Shown here: piece after piece, positions 41,471-52,522 of the stretch | Layout of the letters: each line of letters opens with the position of its first letter | Numbering within the stretch: position 1 is the stretch's first letter | Assembly (NCBI GenBank): GCA_016618085.1 | Contig: JABLTG010000096.1 | Coordinates: 1-64,000 of the forward strand | Direction of reading: 5' to 3' | DNA: 64,000 nt | Source: Neovahlkampfia damariscottae | Lineage: Eukaryota; Heterolobosea; Selenaionea; Neovahlkampfiida; Neovahlkampfiidae | The notes under the pieces: model-generated | Databases searched by the model: none | The model's input: the letters and a program-made list of their open reading frames with translations, nothing else | Told to the model about the DNA's origin: nothing | Program-made: the position numbers and the translations under genes

Positions 41471-44321
41471 ATGAGCAAACTGGAAGAAAACACAAAAAAA
41501 ATACAAAACGAACAAGAAGAGGAAGAAGAAGAAGAAGAAATAACTGAAGAAGAAGAAGAGGAGGAAGAATATGAAGAAGAAGAAGAAGAAGAAGAAGAAG
41601 ACGATGATGAAGAAGGAGAAACAGATGATGAAGACGAAGACGAAGACGACGAAGATGCAGAGCCTCAATTAAAATATCAAAGAATTTTAGGATCACTGCC
41701 AAAAATATTTGAAGCTGAAAATCAAACAAACCATGCAAGCGCTCTGGCTGTCAGCGATAAATTTTTAGTAAATCAAAAAAAAAAAAAAAATTAAAAAAAT
41801 AAAAAGGCACTAGGTAATAATTAACGATATTAAAAATTAATTTTAAAAGGAACACATGTCGGTCATTTATATTTATTAGATTTTGAAGGAAATGAAATTA
41901 AGGATAAAAAATTTGCTTCCCATTCTCAAACAGTTACAGATTTATCCATTGATAAAAGTGGTGAATATTTAGCTAGTTGTTCAACTGATGGAAAAGTAAT
42001 GATTCATGGATTATATAATTCTGATAAAATGGAATATTATTTTAATAGACCAGTAAATACAATTGCCATTGATCCAGAATACGCAAAATCAAAAGAAAAA
42101 CCGATTGTTGCTGGTGGAAAATCAGGAAAATTAATTTTATTTAAAAAAGGATGGTTCTCAAATAAAGAAATTGTAATTCATGAAGGAGAAGGTGAAATAC
42201 ATTCTGTTCGTTGGAGAAAATCATTAATTGTTTGGTCAAATGATAAAGGTGTTAAAATATTTGATGATGCAACTCAAACTAAAATTGCTTTTATTGCAAG
42301 AGCTGATAAATCATCAAGACCTGATATGTTTCGTTGTTGTTTTGATTGGGTTGAAGGTTTAGAAAATGGAAAAGAAAAATTAATTGTTGGATGGGGTACA
42401 ATGTTAAAGATTATAGGTGTTACATTTAATCCAACTACAAAAACATATAAATGTGAGAATTTATCAACTTTTAAAGTTGATTTTTATATTTGTGGAGTTA
42501 CTCCATTTGCAGACAATTTATTAATTTTAGCATTTGATGAAGATGAAGAAGAAATGAAAAAATCAAAAAAGTATATTGCACCAAGACCTGAATTACGTGT
42601 TGTAAATGTTAAAGGAGAAGAATTAGTTTGTGATGCTTTAGCAATTAATGGATACGAAAAATTATTCGCAACACATTATAAATTAGAACATAATACCTTT
42701 GATGAAGGTTTGAAAAAAAATGAAATAATTAAATCTTGTAAAAGTTTATTATATTGTTGCTCAGAGTGATATTATTGCTGCAAAACCAAGAGATTTAACA
42801 GATCATCTTCAATGGTTAATTGAAAAAGAAAGATTTGTTGAAGCTTTACAATGTGCTCGTGAAAATGAAAAAAAATTAATTAATTTTACTTTATATGATG
42901 TTGGAAAAGAATATATAAAACATTTACTTTTTAAAGAAAAAGATTTTAGTAAAGCAGCTCAATCAGTACCTGCAATTGTTAAAAATGAAAAAAATTTATG
43001 GGAAGAATGGATTAATTATTTTGTGATTGCTGGAAAATTTTCAGAAATATTACCATATATTCCAACTGAAAATCCAAGACTATCTAATGAAATTTATGAA
43101 ATGATTTTAAATAATTATTTAATGTTAGATCATGAAAAGTTTTATCTTTGTTTAAAAAATTGGGAGAATGATATGTATGATATGAATAGTATAATTACAA
43201 AATTAAATGAAAAAATAGAATCATCTGTTAAATTTTCAAATTCAGAACATTTATTAAATTCACTTGGTTTATTATATAGTTTTCAACAAGATTATGATAA
43301 AGCATTATTTGTTTATTTAAAATTAAAGAAATCAGATGTTTTTGATTTTATTGAAAAACATGATTTATATTTCTCAATTAAAAATGAAGTTAGACAATTA
43401 ATTGAATTTGATGAACCAAAAGCATTAGAATTATTAATTAATTCAACTGATAAAATACCAATTTCTGTTGTGATTGGACAATTAAAAAAAGAACATCAGC
43501 ACAGATATTTAGATGCATTATTTAAAAAATCAAAAACAATTGCTGAAGATTATCATTTACTTCAAGTTAAACTTTATGCAGAATTTGAACCAAAAAATCT
43601 TTTATTCTTTTTAGAAAATTCATACTCATATGAAGTAGATTCAGCAAGAGATACATTAGATAATTTTATTGATTTTCATAAAAATAATATTGAAAATCAA
43701 AATTATGTATATCGTGGAATTGTTTATTTACATGGTAGAATGGGAAATACAGATTTAGCAATGGATATTATAATTAATAAATTGAATGATGTTGATTTAG
43801 CAATTGAATTTGTTGAACAACAAAAAGATCCAGATTTATGGGAAGAATTAATTAATTACTCTTTAAATAATTCACATTTCATTTCAGGTTTATTAGATCA
43901 TATTGGTGATCATATTGATCCTTTATCTTTAATTTCAAAAATTCCAAATCAAATGGAAATTGAAGGATTAAAAATGAAGTTGGCAAAAATTATTTCAGAT
44001 TTTACACTTCAAATGACATTACAAAAAGGTTGTAAAAATATTATGAAAGCAGATGGAAAAGTATTGAGTTCTGAATTATATAAAAAACAAAGAAAAGGTG
44101 TTAAAGTTTCATTCAATCCAAAATGTGCAAGTTGTCACGTTGAAATGAAACAATCAAATGAAGATACAATTTCTTTCTTTTGTGGACATACATATCACAT
44201 TTCATGCATCAGAGATGATTTTTATAGTGAAGATTCAAATATCAAAATAAATGAAAATTCAAGAATTCATTGTTTAATTTGTCACAACAAAGAAAAAGAA
44301 AAAAGAGTTCGAAAAAAATAA
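41471..44321 (+). CDS. VPS41: VPS41, HOPS tethering complex subunit
   Basis: Exons 41471–41767, 41806–41812, 41850–42707 and 42745–44321 join in frame to give about 912 residues. The second exon is only 7 bases (GCACTAG). It supplies ALG in the conserved DKFLALGTHVGHLYLLD, which cannot be built without it. Domains: an acidic N-terminal tract of ~50 Glu/Asp, a WD40-like propeller, the VYYIVAQSDIIAAKPRDLTD block formed at the last intron, a clathrin-heavy-chain-like helical array, and a C-terminal RING-like finger (CASCHVEM…CGHTYHISC…CLIC). VPS41 links Rab7-type vesicles to vacuole/lysosome fusion. Confidence 0.93.
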
Positions 44322-44332
44322 ATATTCATTTT

Positions 44333-45772
44333 TTATTTCAATTTACATGAATTAACTGTAGATGCAAAATTTAATGAATTAATTGATTCTGTTAAACAAT
44401 CTTCATCAATATTAACAACCATTAAAACTTTTGATTTCTTTCCTTCCAGACAAGGTTTGAGTATTTTAGTTAATGTTGAATCACGAAATGGTACATGATC
44501 TTGTTTTGATCTTAAACCAGTCATAACTTTACCAAGTGCTGATAAACTTGTATTGATGGCTTGTGTTTCTTTCATTTTTGCTCCTGTTACTTTACTATTT
44601 TTAATTCTTTCGGATCCAGCTAAATCAATTAAATTTAAGCTTCCTTCAAATTTATTTTGATTCAATTTATTCATCCCTTTGATTTTTAATGAGAAAATAC
44701 TGTGACTTCTTGATGATCTATCATTTAATTCTGTTGAATCAACTGATCTCCTGGATAAACATTCATTCAAACAAGTTAAAATTTCATCAATACTTTCAAC
44801 TTTTGTGTTGATTAAATCTTTTTGTTGAACTTTTTCTACTTTTTTTTTACTTTGTAAATCTCTAATGTTTTCATTATAAATTTCAAAATATTCAATTTCG
44901 AAGGTATAATCAAAATTAATATTTGATGCTTTGATATTAAAAATAGTTTCCATTGATCTTGGAATTACACCTCTAGCATCACCACCTTCTCCTTGCATAG
45001 TGAATGTTTTACCAGAACCAGTTTGTCCATAAGCAAATACACAACAATTTGCTCCTTGCATACATGATTGAATCAAAGGTTGCATTTCTAAATAAAGTTC
45101 TTCTTGTGTTGTTGTTGAATCAAAAACATGATCAAAAATGAATTCATGTTGTTTAATAGTTACTTTTTCTTTTCCTACATTTGACTTTTGTGGAATTTCA
45201 AATTTAATAGCTGATTCACCTTTTGTACCTCTTTCTAAAAGTACTTTATAACTTTTGTCATTGTTTTTGTTTGGTTTAAGTCTACAATAAACTCTCATAT
45301 TTCCTTTTAATTCTTGAATGTGATCATTTAAATTGGTAACAAGATTTTTGTGGTATTGATTTTCACTGTATAAAGTTCTTACTGCTAAAGTCACATCTTC
45401 AACTTTAGTTTTGTATTTTTCTTCATTTTCTTTCATTTTAGCTTCTTGTATTTCCATTTCTTTGATTTTCTTTTCAAGTTCTTCATTTTTCTTTTTGAGT
45501 TGTTCTGTTTCATTCTTTTTCTTTTCATATCTGTCATGCATGTCTTCGAGTTCTTTTTCAAGTAAAAGATTTCTTTGTTGTATTTGTTGAATAGTTTGAT
45601 CTTTTAAATTGTTTTCTTTGTATAAAATTCTTTTTGGTGTTTTTTGAAAAAGATTAGGTGCGTTTTCGTTTGTGTTGTACTCTTGGAAAGGATTCTTTTT
45701 TGGAGTAACTGTGTAGTCGTTTGAGTATTCGTTGTGAGTTGGCGAATCTTCAATCATTGAGCTGTTGTTCAT
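44333..45772 (-). CDS. Kinesin-14 (C-terminal motor, minus-end-directed)
   Basis: Intronless, 479 residues. Residues 1–~65 are polar, ~65–160 form a coiled coil, and the neck GNMRVYCRLKPN leads into a C-terminal motor. Motor motifs: P-loop AYGQTGSGKTFTMQG, switch I NDRSSRSHSIF and switch II LIDLAGSERI, with VPFRDSTLTKIL at the tubulin-binding side. A motor at the C-terminus after the coil defines kinesin-14 (KIFC1/Ncd), used in spindle or flagellar microtubule organisation. The stalk is short. ATTGG lies 46 bases before the ATG. Confidence 0.95.
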   Translation of the reverse strand: MNNSSMIEDSPTHNEYSNDYTVTPKKNPFQEYNTNENAPNLFQKTPKRILYKENNLKDQTIQQIQQRNLLLEKELEDMHDRYEKKKNETEQLKKKNEELEKKIKEMEIQEAKMKENEEKYKTKVEDVTLAVRTLYSENQYHKNLVTNLNDHIQELKGNMRVYCRLKPNKNNDKSYKVLLERGTKGESAIKFEIPQKSNVGKEKVTIKQHEFIFDHVFDSTTTQEELYLEMQPLIQSCMQGANCCVFAYGQTGSGKTFTMQGEGGDARGVIPRSMETIFNIKASNINFDYTFEIEYFEIYNENIRDLQSKKKVEKVQQKDLINTKVESIDEILTCLNECLSRRSVDSTELNDRSSRSHSIFSLKIKGMNKLNQNKFEGSLNLIDLAGSERIKNSKVTGAKMKETQAINTSLSALGKVMTGLRSKQDHVPFRDSTLTKILKPCLEGKKSKVLMVVNIDEDCLTESINSLNFASTVNSCKLK

Positions 45773-46442
45773 TGTTTGCTTTGTCGTTAAAATTTAGCGG
45801 TAAAATAGAAGCTGCTGATTGGTTAATATTTATCAAATCACAACACAGAAGAAATTTATTCATCAATTCATCACAATAGACATCCAAATATATCTGAGAA
45901 CTATATTGTCCCACTAATAGTTTATCATAGTTTCCAAATATCGTTCCGCTCTTTAAATCTAAAGAATAACAACGTTTATTCGCTGATATGAAGTAAAAAA
46001 ACAAGAAATATCTCTTGCTACAAACAACCAATTCTAAAAAGAATAATTTCTGTTACAATTAGATGACATTTATCAAATACGTAACAAGATGGTTAAAGAA
46101 TTTTTTTTAAAGAACGAACAAAGAGGATTGGATTTATTTCTACAGAGAACTCTATCATCTTTAAATATTATTACAATTTATCAATCATTTAGATCTTATC
46201 ATTCGTAATTTTATTATTCATCTCAATTTTATTTATCATTCCTATTATTCATCATTACAATTTCATTAATCACTTAGGTCTAAGAACTTTTGGTTTTAGG
46301 ATATCTTCTCATTCTCACAGAAGTCACCAAAATTACTTGATAGAGTACCATGTTGTCATTCTTGAACTTGTTCTTGGATTGGAATGTGGTTTAACCATTA
46401 ATTTACATCAACAAAAAATTCACATCTTCAATCTTAAATAGT
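45773..46442. other. Intergenic region without a recognised gene
   Basis: About 670 bases, the longest gene-free stretch in the right half. It contains the kinesin promoter box (45818–45822) and an AT-rich part near 46,190–46,280 with loosely repeated attattcat units. No exon or RNA gene is recognised. Confidence 0.5.
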
Positions 46443-46907
46443 TTATTTTAATTGAATGTTTCTTGTTGCATTTGGCATTCTACAAACAATTCCATCTAAT
46501 TCTTCTGTTAAAACTATTTGACAACCTAAACGTGAATTTTCTTTCAAAGCAAAAGCCATATCTAACATATCTTCTTCTTCTTCACATGCTTCAGGTATTT
46601 TATCAAAATAATCACCTTCAACATAAACGTGACTATTTTTTAAAACGGAATAAATTTTGTTTTTGAAAAGTTACCAAGTTGAACATGCTAAAGATTGTTC
46701 ACAAGCTCCTTCTAATTCTATATCATTTTCATGAGCCACTTCTAATATGTTTTTTCCAATATCAGCGTCAATTGTTATTTTCTCTTGTTCTGGAGTTATA
46801 AAATGTACTTTCACGCTAAAATAATTGATTTTAAGAAATAAGTATTACGTTTTGGTGCTATACAGTTTTTGTTGTAATTTAATTTTTGAAGTAAATCGTC
46901 TCAGCAT
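46443..46907 (-). CDS. FDX1: Mitochondrial [2Fe-2S] ferredoxin (adrenodoxin/Yah1 type)
   Basis: Three small exons (46907–46849, 46815–46675, 46632–46443; introns 33 and 42 bases) encode 129 residues. The presequence is [19 protein letters not shown]. The cluster Cys are in [15 protein letters not shown] (the last formed across intron 2) and [13 protein letters not shown]. Adrenodoxin-type landmarks [11 protein letters not shown] and RMPNATRN are intact. It carries electrons from NADPH–ferredoxin reductase to Fe–S cluster assembly and heme/coenzyme synthesis. All three exons are short enough to be missed by long-frame scanning. Confidence 0.93.
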
Positions 46908-47099
46908 TTTTGTGTGGGGTTTTTTTTTGTGAAGATACAAATGATTTTATTGGATGTTTTTTTTGATGAAATAAAAAGGAATTTCTTTTCAGATTTTGAA
47001 AAAAATGAATGTATTCTTTTTTCTTCCAGTTAAATTCTCCTTGTTTTGTTGGACCAATAAAATTATTTTTCCATTCATTTTTGTTGGACCTTGAAGTCA

Positions 47100-50095
47100 A
47101 TGAGTTTTTTTAATTTATTCAAGGCAACAACAACACCAACACCACATATACCCAACTTAAAACCACTCAATAAAAAAACAGATGAAAACCAAAAAAAGGT
47201 TAAATTAATTTTATCTGAAGACGGTACAGAAATAGAAGAAATTAGTGCTGTTAATGTTTCTGAAGATTCTTTAAAAAAAATACCATCTGAATATATGGAA
47301 CAAGAAAATGAGGATTTAGTTAGAAAATGGCTGACTTCGATACCAGAAGATGCTACTTCCGAATTTTATCAAAATGAACTTGAAAAATATCAAGAATCCT
47401 TAGCATATGTGACTTCAAAATTAACTTCAACTGTTGTAAATAATTATACAAAATTTGTCAATGGTTTATCAAAAGTAAAAGAAGTTGGTGAAGATTTAGA
47501 ACAAGCATCACAAATGGCTCACAGAGGAAGAAGTTCATTAAGTGAAGCAAAAGAATCAGTTGTAAAAGGTGGTTTTAATATTATTTTCAGTCATAGAAAA
47601 CGTAAAACATTATCAGTAAGAAAAAGAAAATTTGTAATAAAAATAAAAAAGTCATTATGTCAAATACTTGAAGTTGTTCAAAGTTTAAAAATAAAAGAAG
47701 ATGTTATTGAAGCTCACATTAGAGATAAAGAATTTCCAGATGCAGTTGAAAAATTGAACTCTTTAATTGAAGAATTAAAAGAATATAAAAATATCAATAG
47801 TTTAGTTGATTTAAGTTCAAAAACAGCAGAATATAGTGAAATGATTAGTCATAAATTAGATGATTCATTATTAAAAATTTGTAATTATTTTGAAAAGAGT
47901 TTATATTCAAGAATTGTACATGGATATGTTTTACTTGGAAATAATACATTACTCATTAAACTTGATGAATATTATCAATCAACAATTAATAATTTATTAC
48001 AAAAAGTTGTTCTTCCTTTTATTTTGAAAACAAAAAGTGTTACTGATGAAAAGACATTTAAGTAAAAAAACAAAAAAAAATTTTTAACAAAAAAAAGATT
48101 ACCATTTGATATTTTAATTAAGGAAGTAGAAAGTACAGAAATATTATCAATTACTTTTCAATCTTTATCTGTTCTTTCTGATATTATGATTAATTTTTCA
48201 AAAATACATAAATGGCATCAAAAGAATGATAATAATGATTTTGATGATATTAAGAAATTTATTAGTTCTTATAGATTTCAATTATGGGAAACTATTCAAG
48301 CTAAAATAGTTTCATTAATTACATCTGTTAAATATGTTGATTTGAAAATTGAAGATTTTTATAAATTTTATTATTCAATTGAATTATTTAGTGAATTTGG
48401 TTCAAAATTTAGTTCTTCAGATTCAAATTTATTAGAGAGTTGTTTATCATCAAAAACTAAAATTTATTTTTTCAAATATCATAAATCTCAATTAGATATA
48501 TTAAAATCAATGTTACAAGGTGAAACATGGGTTCGTTTAGGTATTGAAATGAATTATTTAGATGAAAATCCAATTATTATTGAAAATAATTTTCAGAAAA
48601 TTAGGGAAAATTATATTGAAAAAATGGAAGATTTATTGGATGAAAAATCTAATGAAAATATTTTTCAAGAATTTTCTGAAAAAACAGATTTCATTATTGG
48701 AATTGATGAAATTGATCATTTAAAACATGAACAAAATGGTAAAAATGAAGAAAATGGAAAAAAAAAAGAAGAAAATTCAAAAGTTGTATTTACAGCTACA
48801 TCTTTAAGAATTTTGACTTTATTTCAACAATATCTTTATTCAATGCAAATTTTTTCATCAATTTCAACAGATGTTTATTTTGCATTTTGTAATTTATTTA
48901 CCTTTTATGTAATGAATAATTTTATTTTAATTGTTTTTTTATAGGTTTATTCAATTCATTCATTTTTTTCAAATATCACTGGAAAAGAGATATTTTATCC
49001 AGAACATGATTCACATGCATCTTCACAATTAAGAAAAACATTTAAAGTTATTAGAGAATATACAAATAAATTACATAAAGATTCAATATCATCTGAAAAA
49101 ACAACAAGACCAAGTGATTTAATTTATCCATTACCAAAGTTTAATTCAATGATACAGATTGATAAATCACCTACCTATGGTATTGTTCAAAGAATTACTG
49201 CAATTGAATCATTACATATATTATTTGAATCCATAGAAAATTTATCACCAAGTTTTCATCAATTTTTACCAAAATCAAAATCAAAATTCATTGATGATGT
49301 GATAACAGAAATTGAAAATACAGTTTCTGAAGTTCATGATTTAATTCTTTCAAGAACTATTTTAAGATCATTTGATATTTCAGAAGTACCAAATTTAATA
49401 AAAGAGATGAAATGGGAGAATTTAACAATTGATATGGGTGTCGCAAGTTCATATGTTGGTTACATTGAAAAACATTTAAGAGGAATATCTGAAAATTTAA
49501 CATTATTAAATGATGTTGGATCAAAAGAAATTTTTGATAAATTTTGGAATTTGATCACCATTACAATAATGGAGACATTAGTTGAAGGTTATTCAAGAGT
49601 TAAAAAATGTGATCCAATGGGAAGAAATCAAATGAAATTTGATTTAACAACAATTGAACAATCAATTAAAAAAAAATCAACTTTGAATTCAATACCAAAG
49701 ATAACTTATGTCAGAGAGTATATTGATGGTTATTATTATGCTGAAGATTTTATTTGGGAATGGATTGAACAACATTCAAGTGTAAGAAAATTTATATTTC
49801 ATTGACTTTTTTGAAGAATTATACAAAGAATCAAATGATTTCTTTGGTTAATGTTGGTGCTGGTGTTAATATGAAAAAACAAGATTTGAAAGAATTGATT
49901 TCAAAAATTGAAAAATTAGATAAATTTTTGATTCCTCCTCAAATTGAACAAGTTATAAAATCACCAAGAGGAAGTCAAAATTATTCTGTCAAAGACGAAA
50001 AAGAAAAAGAAAAAAATTTAGGTTCAAAAAAACAATCAATTTGGGGTAATATTTCTGGTTTGATGAATTTAAATAAAGATAATCAAAAACAATAA
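47100..50095 (+). CDS. VPS50: VPS50/syndetin, EARP tethering complex subunit
   Basis: Four exons join in frame across introns near 48,063, 48,910 and 49,765; total about 960 residues. The N-terminal part has the VPS50 block (KFVNGLSKVKEVGEDLEQAS, then GGFNIIFSHRKRKTLSVRK), the middle is helical, and the C-terminal DUF2451-type part ends with YVREYIDGYYYAEDFIWEWI and a YTKNQMISLVNVG segment rebuilt by the last splice. With VPS51–53 it forms EARP, which tethers recycling endosomes. The ATG at 47100 is favoured, with a CCAAT box 42 bases upstream. Confidence 0.85.
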
Positions 50096-50170
50096 ATTTT
50101 ATCACTATGGTATTTTATAAAATTTTCAAAATTTTCTATAAAAAAATCAAAATAAAATAAAAATAAAATG

Positions 50171-50216
50171 ATTGGTCAATTACTACAATAAAAACTCCAG
50201 ACCAATGAAATCCAAT
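50171..50216 (+). promoter_or_regulatory. Cluster of three CCAAT-type boxes before EF-1beta
   Basis: ATTGG at 50171–50175 and CCAAT at 50202–50206 and 50212–50216 precede the ATG at 50251. This is the densest cluster in the window and stands before the gene expected to be the most strongly expressed. Confidence 0.5.
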
Positions 50217-50250
50217 CGTTTTCAAATTCGAAACTAACAACAAAAGAATA

Positions 50251-50931
50251 ATGTCCGGAGCAATCAAACAATTAGCTGACGTCACAAAAGAAGGAGGTTT
50301 AAAACAACTCGAAGCACATCTTGAAGAAGTATCATTCGTTGCTGGTTTTGCTGCACCAAACTCAACAGATGTTGATGTTTTAAAAGCTTTAGGAACAACT
50401 GATGTTTCAGCATACCCAAGTATCAAAAGATGGAAATCATTTGTTGAAGCTGCTGAAGATAAAAAATCATGGCCAGCAAGTTTCATTGCTATTGATGGAT
50501 ATGATCCACATGCAGAAGAAGAAGAAGAAGATGACGAATTCGATGATGATTTATTTGGTGAAGAAACTGAAGAAGATATCGCTAGAAAAGCTGCTCTCAA
50601 AGCTAAAAAAGAAGAAGAAAAAAAAGCTAGAGAAGAAGCTAAAAAAGCTGGTGTAAGAGCACAAAAATCATCAATTCTCATTGATATCAAACCATTCTCT
50701 GATGAAGTAAACATGGAAGAAATGGAAACTGCTGTTAGAGGTCTTAAACTCCCAAGTTTAAAATGGAATGCTGCTGAATTAAAAGAAGTTGCTTTTGGTA
50801 TCAAAAAACTCCAAATTCTTTGCACAATTGAAGATGAAAAAGTTTCATCAGACGATTTAGAAGATAAAATCATGGAACTTGAAGACATGGTTCAATCAAT
50901 GGATATTGTTTCATGGAACAGATGTGGTTAA
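50251..50931 (+). CDS. EEF1B2: Translation elongation factor 1-beta (eEF1B nucleotide exchange factor)
   Basis: Intronless, 226 residues. The N-terminal GST-C-like part (LKALGTTDVSAYPSIKRW) is followed by an acidic stretch, the conserved DDLFGEETEED site, a Lys-rich helix, and the exchange domain (SSILIDIKPFSDEVNMEEME; VAFGIKKLQILCTIEDEKVS; DIVSWNRCG). It reloads eEF1A with GTP. Codon choice includes more C-ending codons than neighbouring genes (for example atc, ctc), as expected for high expression. Confidence 0.97.
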   Translation: MSGAIKQLADVTKEGGLKQLEAHLEEVSFVAGFAAPNSTDVDVLKALGTTDVSAYPSIKRWKSFVEAAEDKKSWPASFIAIDGYDPHAEEEEEDDEFDDDLFGEETEEDIARKAALKAKKEEEKKAREEAKKAGVRAQKSSILIDIKPFSDEVNMEEMETAVRGLKLPSLKWNAAELKEVAFGIKKLQILCTIEDEKVSSDDLEDKIMELEDMVQSMDIVSWNRCG

Positions 50932-51009
50932 ATAAATTCTTTTTTGTTTAAAAATGATTCATTCTTTTTATTGGTTAAAATTATCACTTTGACAGGTTTT
51001 TGTATAAAA

Positions 51010-52522
51010 ATGAATTATTCGAGAGTGGTGGAAAATATAGAAAATTTATTGAAAGATTATGATGAAGGTAAAAAAATAGGGCAATTAGGTTTGTTATATG
51101 AAGTTGGAAGGATTCTAAGTCCTATTCATAATGGTAAAAAAAAAAGAAAACAAGTTTATTGTTTTTTTCATAGTTGAAGATGAAGACGAAGTTTTGAAAA
51201 TATTTATTACAACATTGACAAAAATATCATCTGTTATTGAAAATACAGAAGATGCTTTTGTAAAATTAATTCATAAAAAATTTGAGAAATCATTTGATAC
51301 AAAAGTTTATTTTGGAAGTTTTTAATGTTTTTTTTAGCAAATTATTGCAAGAGATCAAATTTTTTCTTTATATTATCCTTTGGAAAGAAGTATCATTGAA
51401 TGGGAATCAAATTCTCAAAAATGTTCTGATTTGGTTCGTTTGGGTGATAAGTACTTGAAAGAATCATTGTGGTCAGAGAGTGAAGAAGCTTATTCAGAAG
51501 CATTTGATATTCTTAGAAATATAACGATAACAAATACAAATGAAATTGATATTATTTCTCGATTAAGTTGTTTTGGTTATGGTTATTCGTTATTCGCAAA
51601 AGAAAAATTTGAACAATCAATGAAGAAGTTTATAGAAGGTCAGACCAAAAAAAATTAAAATTTTTAGGGCTTTATTATTTTCCAAATTTTCCATTACTGG
51701 ATTTCGATATTAGAGATATTTTTAAAGACGAAGATGAATTCGATTTATTAATGGAAAATTTAAAATCCAATGAAAAGTTTGAATTTCTAATCGGCTTTTT
51801 TTGTAAAAAGAAAAAGAAATTACTCATTTTTTTTTTCAGATCATTTTTCGAATCAAAAAGAAGAATCAAAAAAAATTTTTGAAAAATTATCGAACATACC
51901 AGAATCAAAATTATTTTTAAAATCATATGAATTGTCAAAAAAATTAAATTTAGACATGACTGAGGACAAAGCCAATGAGTTCATTAGAGAAATATTTGAT
52001 CCAAAAACAGGAATTGAAATTAAAGATAGAAAATATCGTTTAAAAACATATCAACAATGTTTTATTGCATCTGATTTAGTGTCTTATATTCAAAATTTAA
52101 CAAATTGTGATAGAAATGAAATTACAAAATTCATTCAAAAAAATATTCGAGAAAGATGTCATTTGATTCGTCATGTTGTTGACGAACATGAATTTCAAGA
52201 TGAATATTTCTTTTTTGGATTAAACAAACAATTACTTGATTATTGTTTCAGTAAAAAACTTTTTGAATCAAATTTAATTCATGTTCAAAATAATTCAAAA
52301 AAAAAATTATATGGAGCATTATACGAAAAAGGAATTGTATTACAAGAAGTAAAAGGAGGAAAATTTAAATTTGGATTTCATAAAATTGATTCAATTTATC
52401 AATATGAAACTATTGGATTTAAAATTATTTCATCATTTGATAAATTGCCTTATACATTTTTATGTGAAAATGAAGATGATCATCAAGAGTGGATGAAATC
52501 ATTAGAATTTATTAAAAATTAA
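51010..52522 (+). CDS. DEP–PH protein with TPR-like N-terminal half
   Basis: Five exons join in frame through introns of roughly 30–40 bases. The N-terminal half is helical with a TPR-like pair (LGDKYLKESLWSESEEAYSE; FAKEKFEQSMKKFIEG). The C-terminal half has a DEP domain (GIEIKDRKYRLKTYQQCFIA, SDLVSYIQNL, HVVDEHEFQDEYFFFGL) and then a PH-like fold (YGALYEKGIVLQEV to DDHQEWMKSLEF). DEP and PH both direct proteins to membranes, often in G-protein pathways. ATTGG is 36 bases before the ATG. The stop codon overlaps that of the convergent PPi-PFK gene by two bases. Confidence 0.72.

Noticed and set aside
41442-41738. Leu/Phe-rich minus-strand frames opposite the VPS41 acidic tract
   Set aside because: They are the mirror of a gaa/gac-rich repeat, have no promoter box and overlap a conserved gene.
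45773-46031. Short minus-strand frame upstream of kinesin-14
   Set aside because: No family features; it contains the kinesin promoter box and runs into its start.
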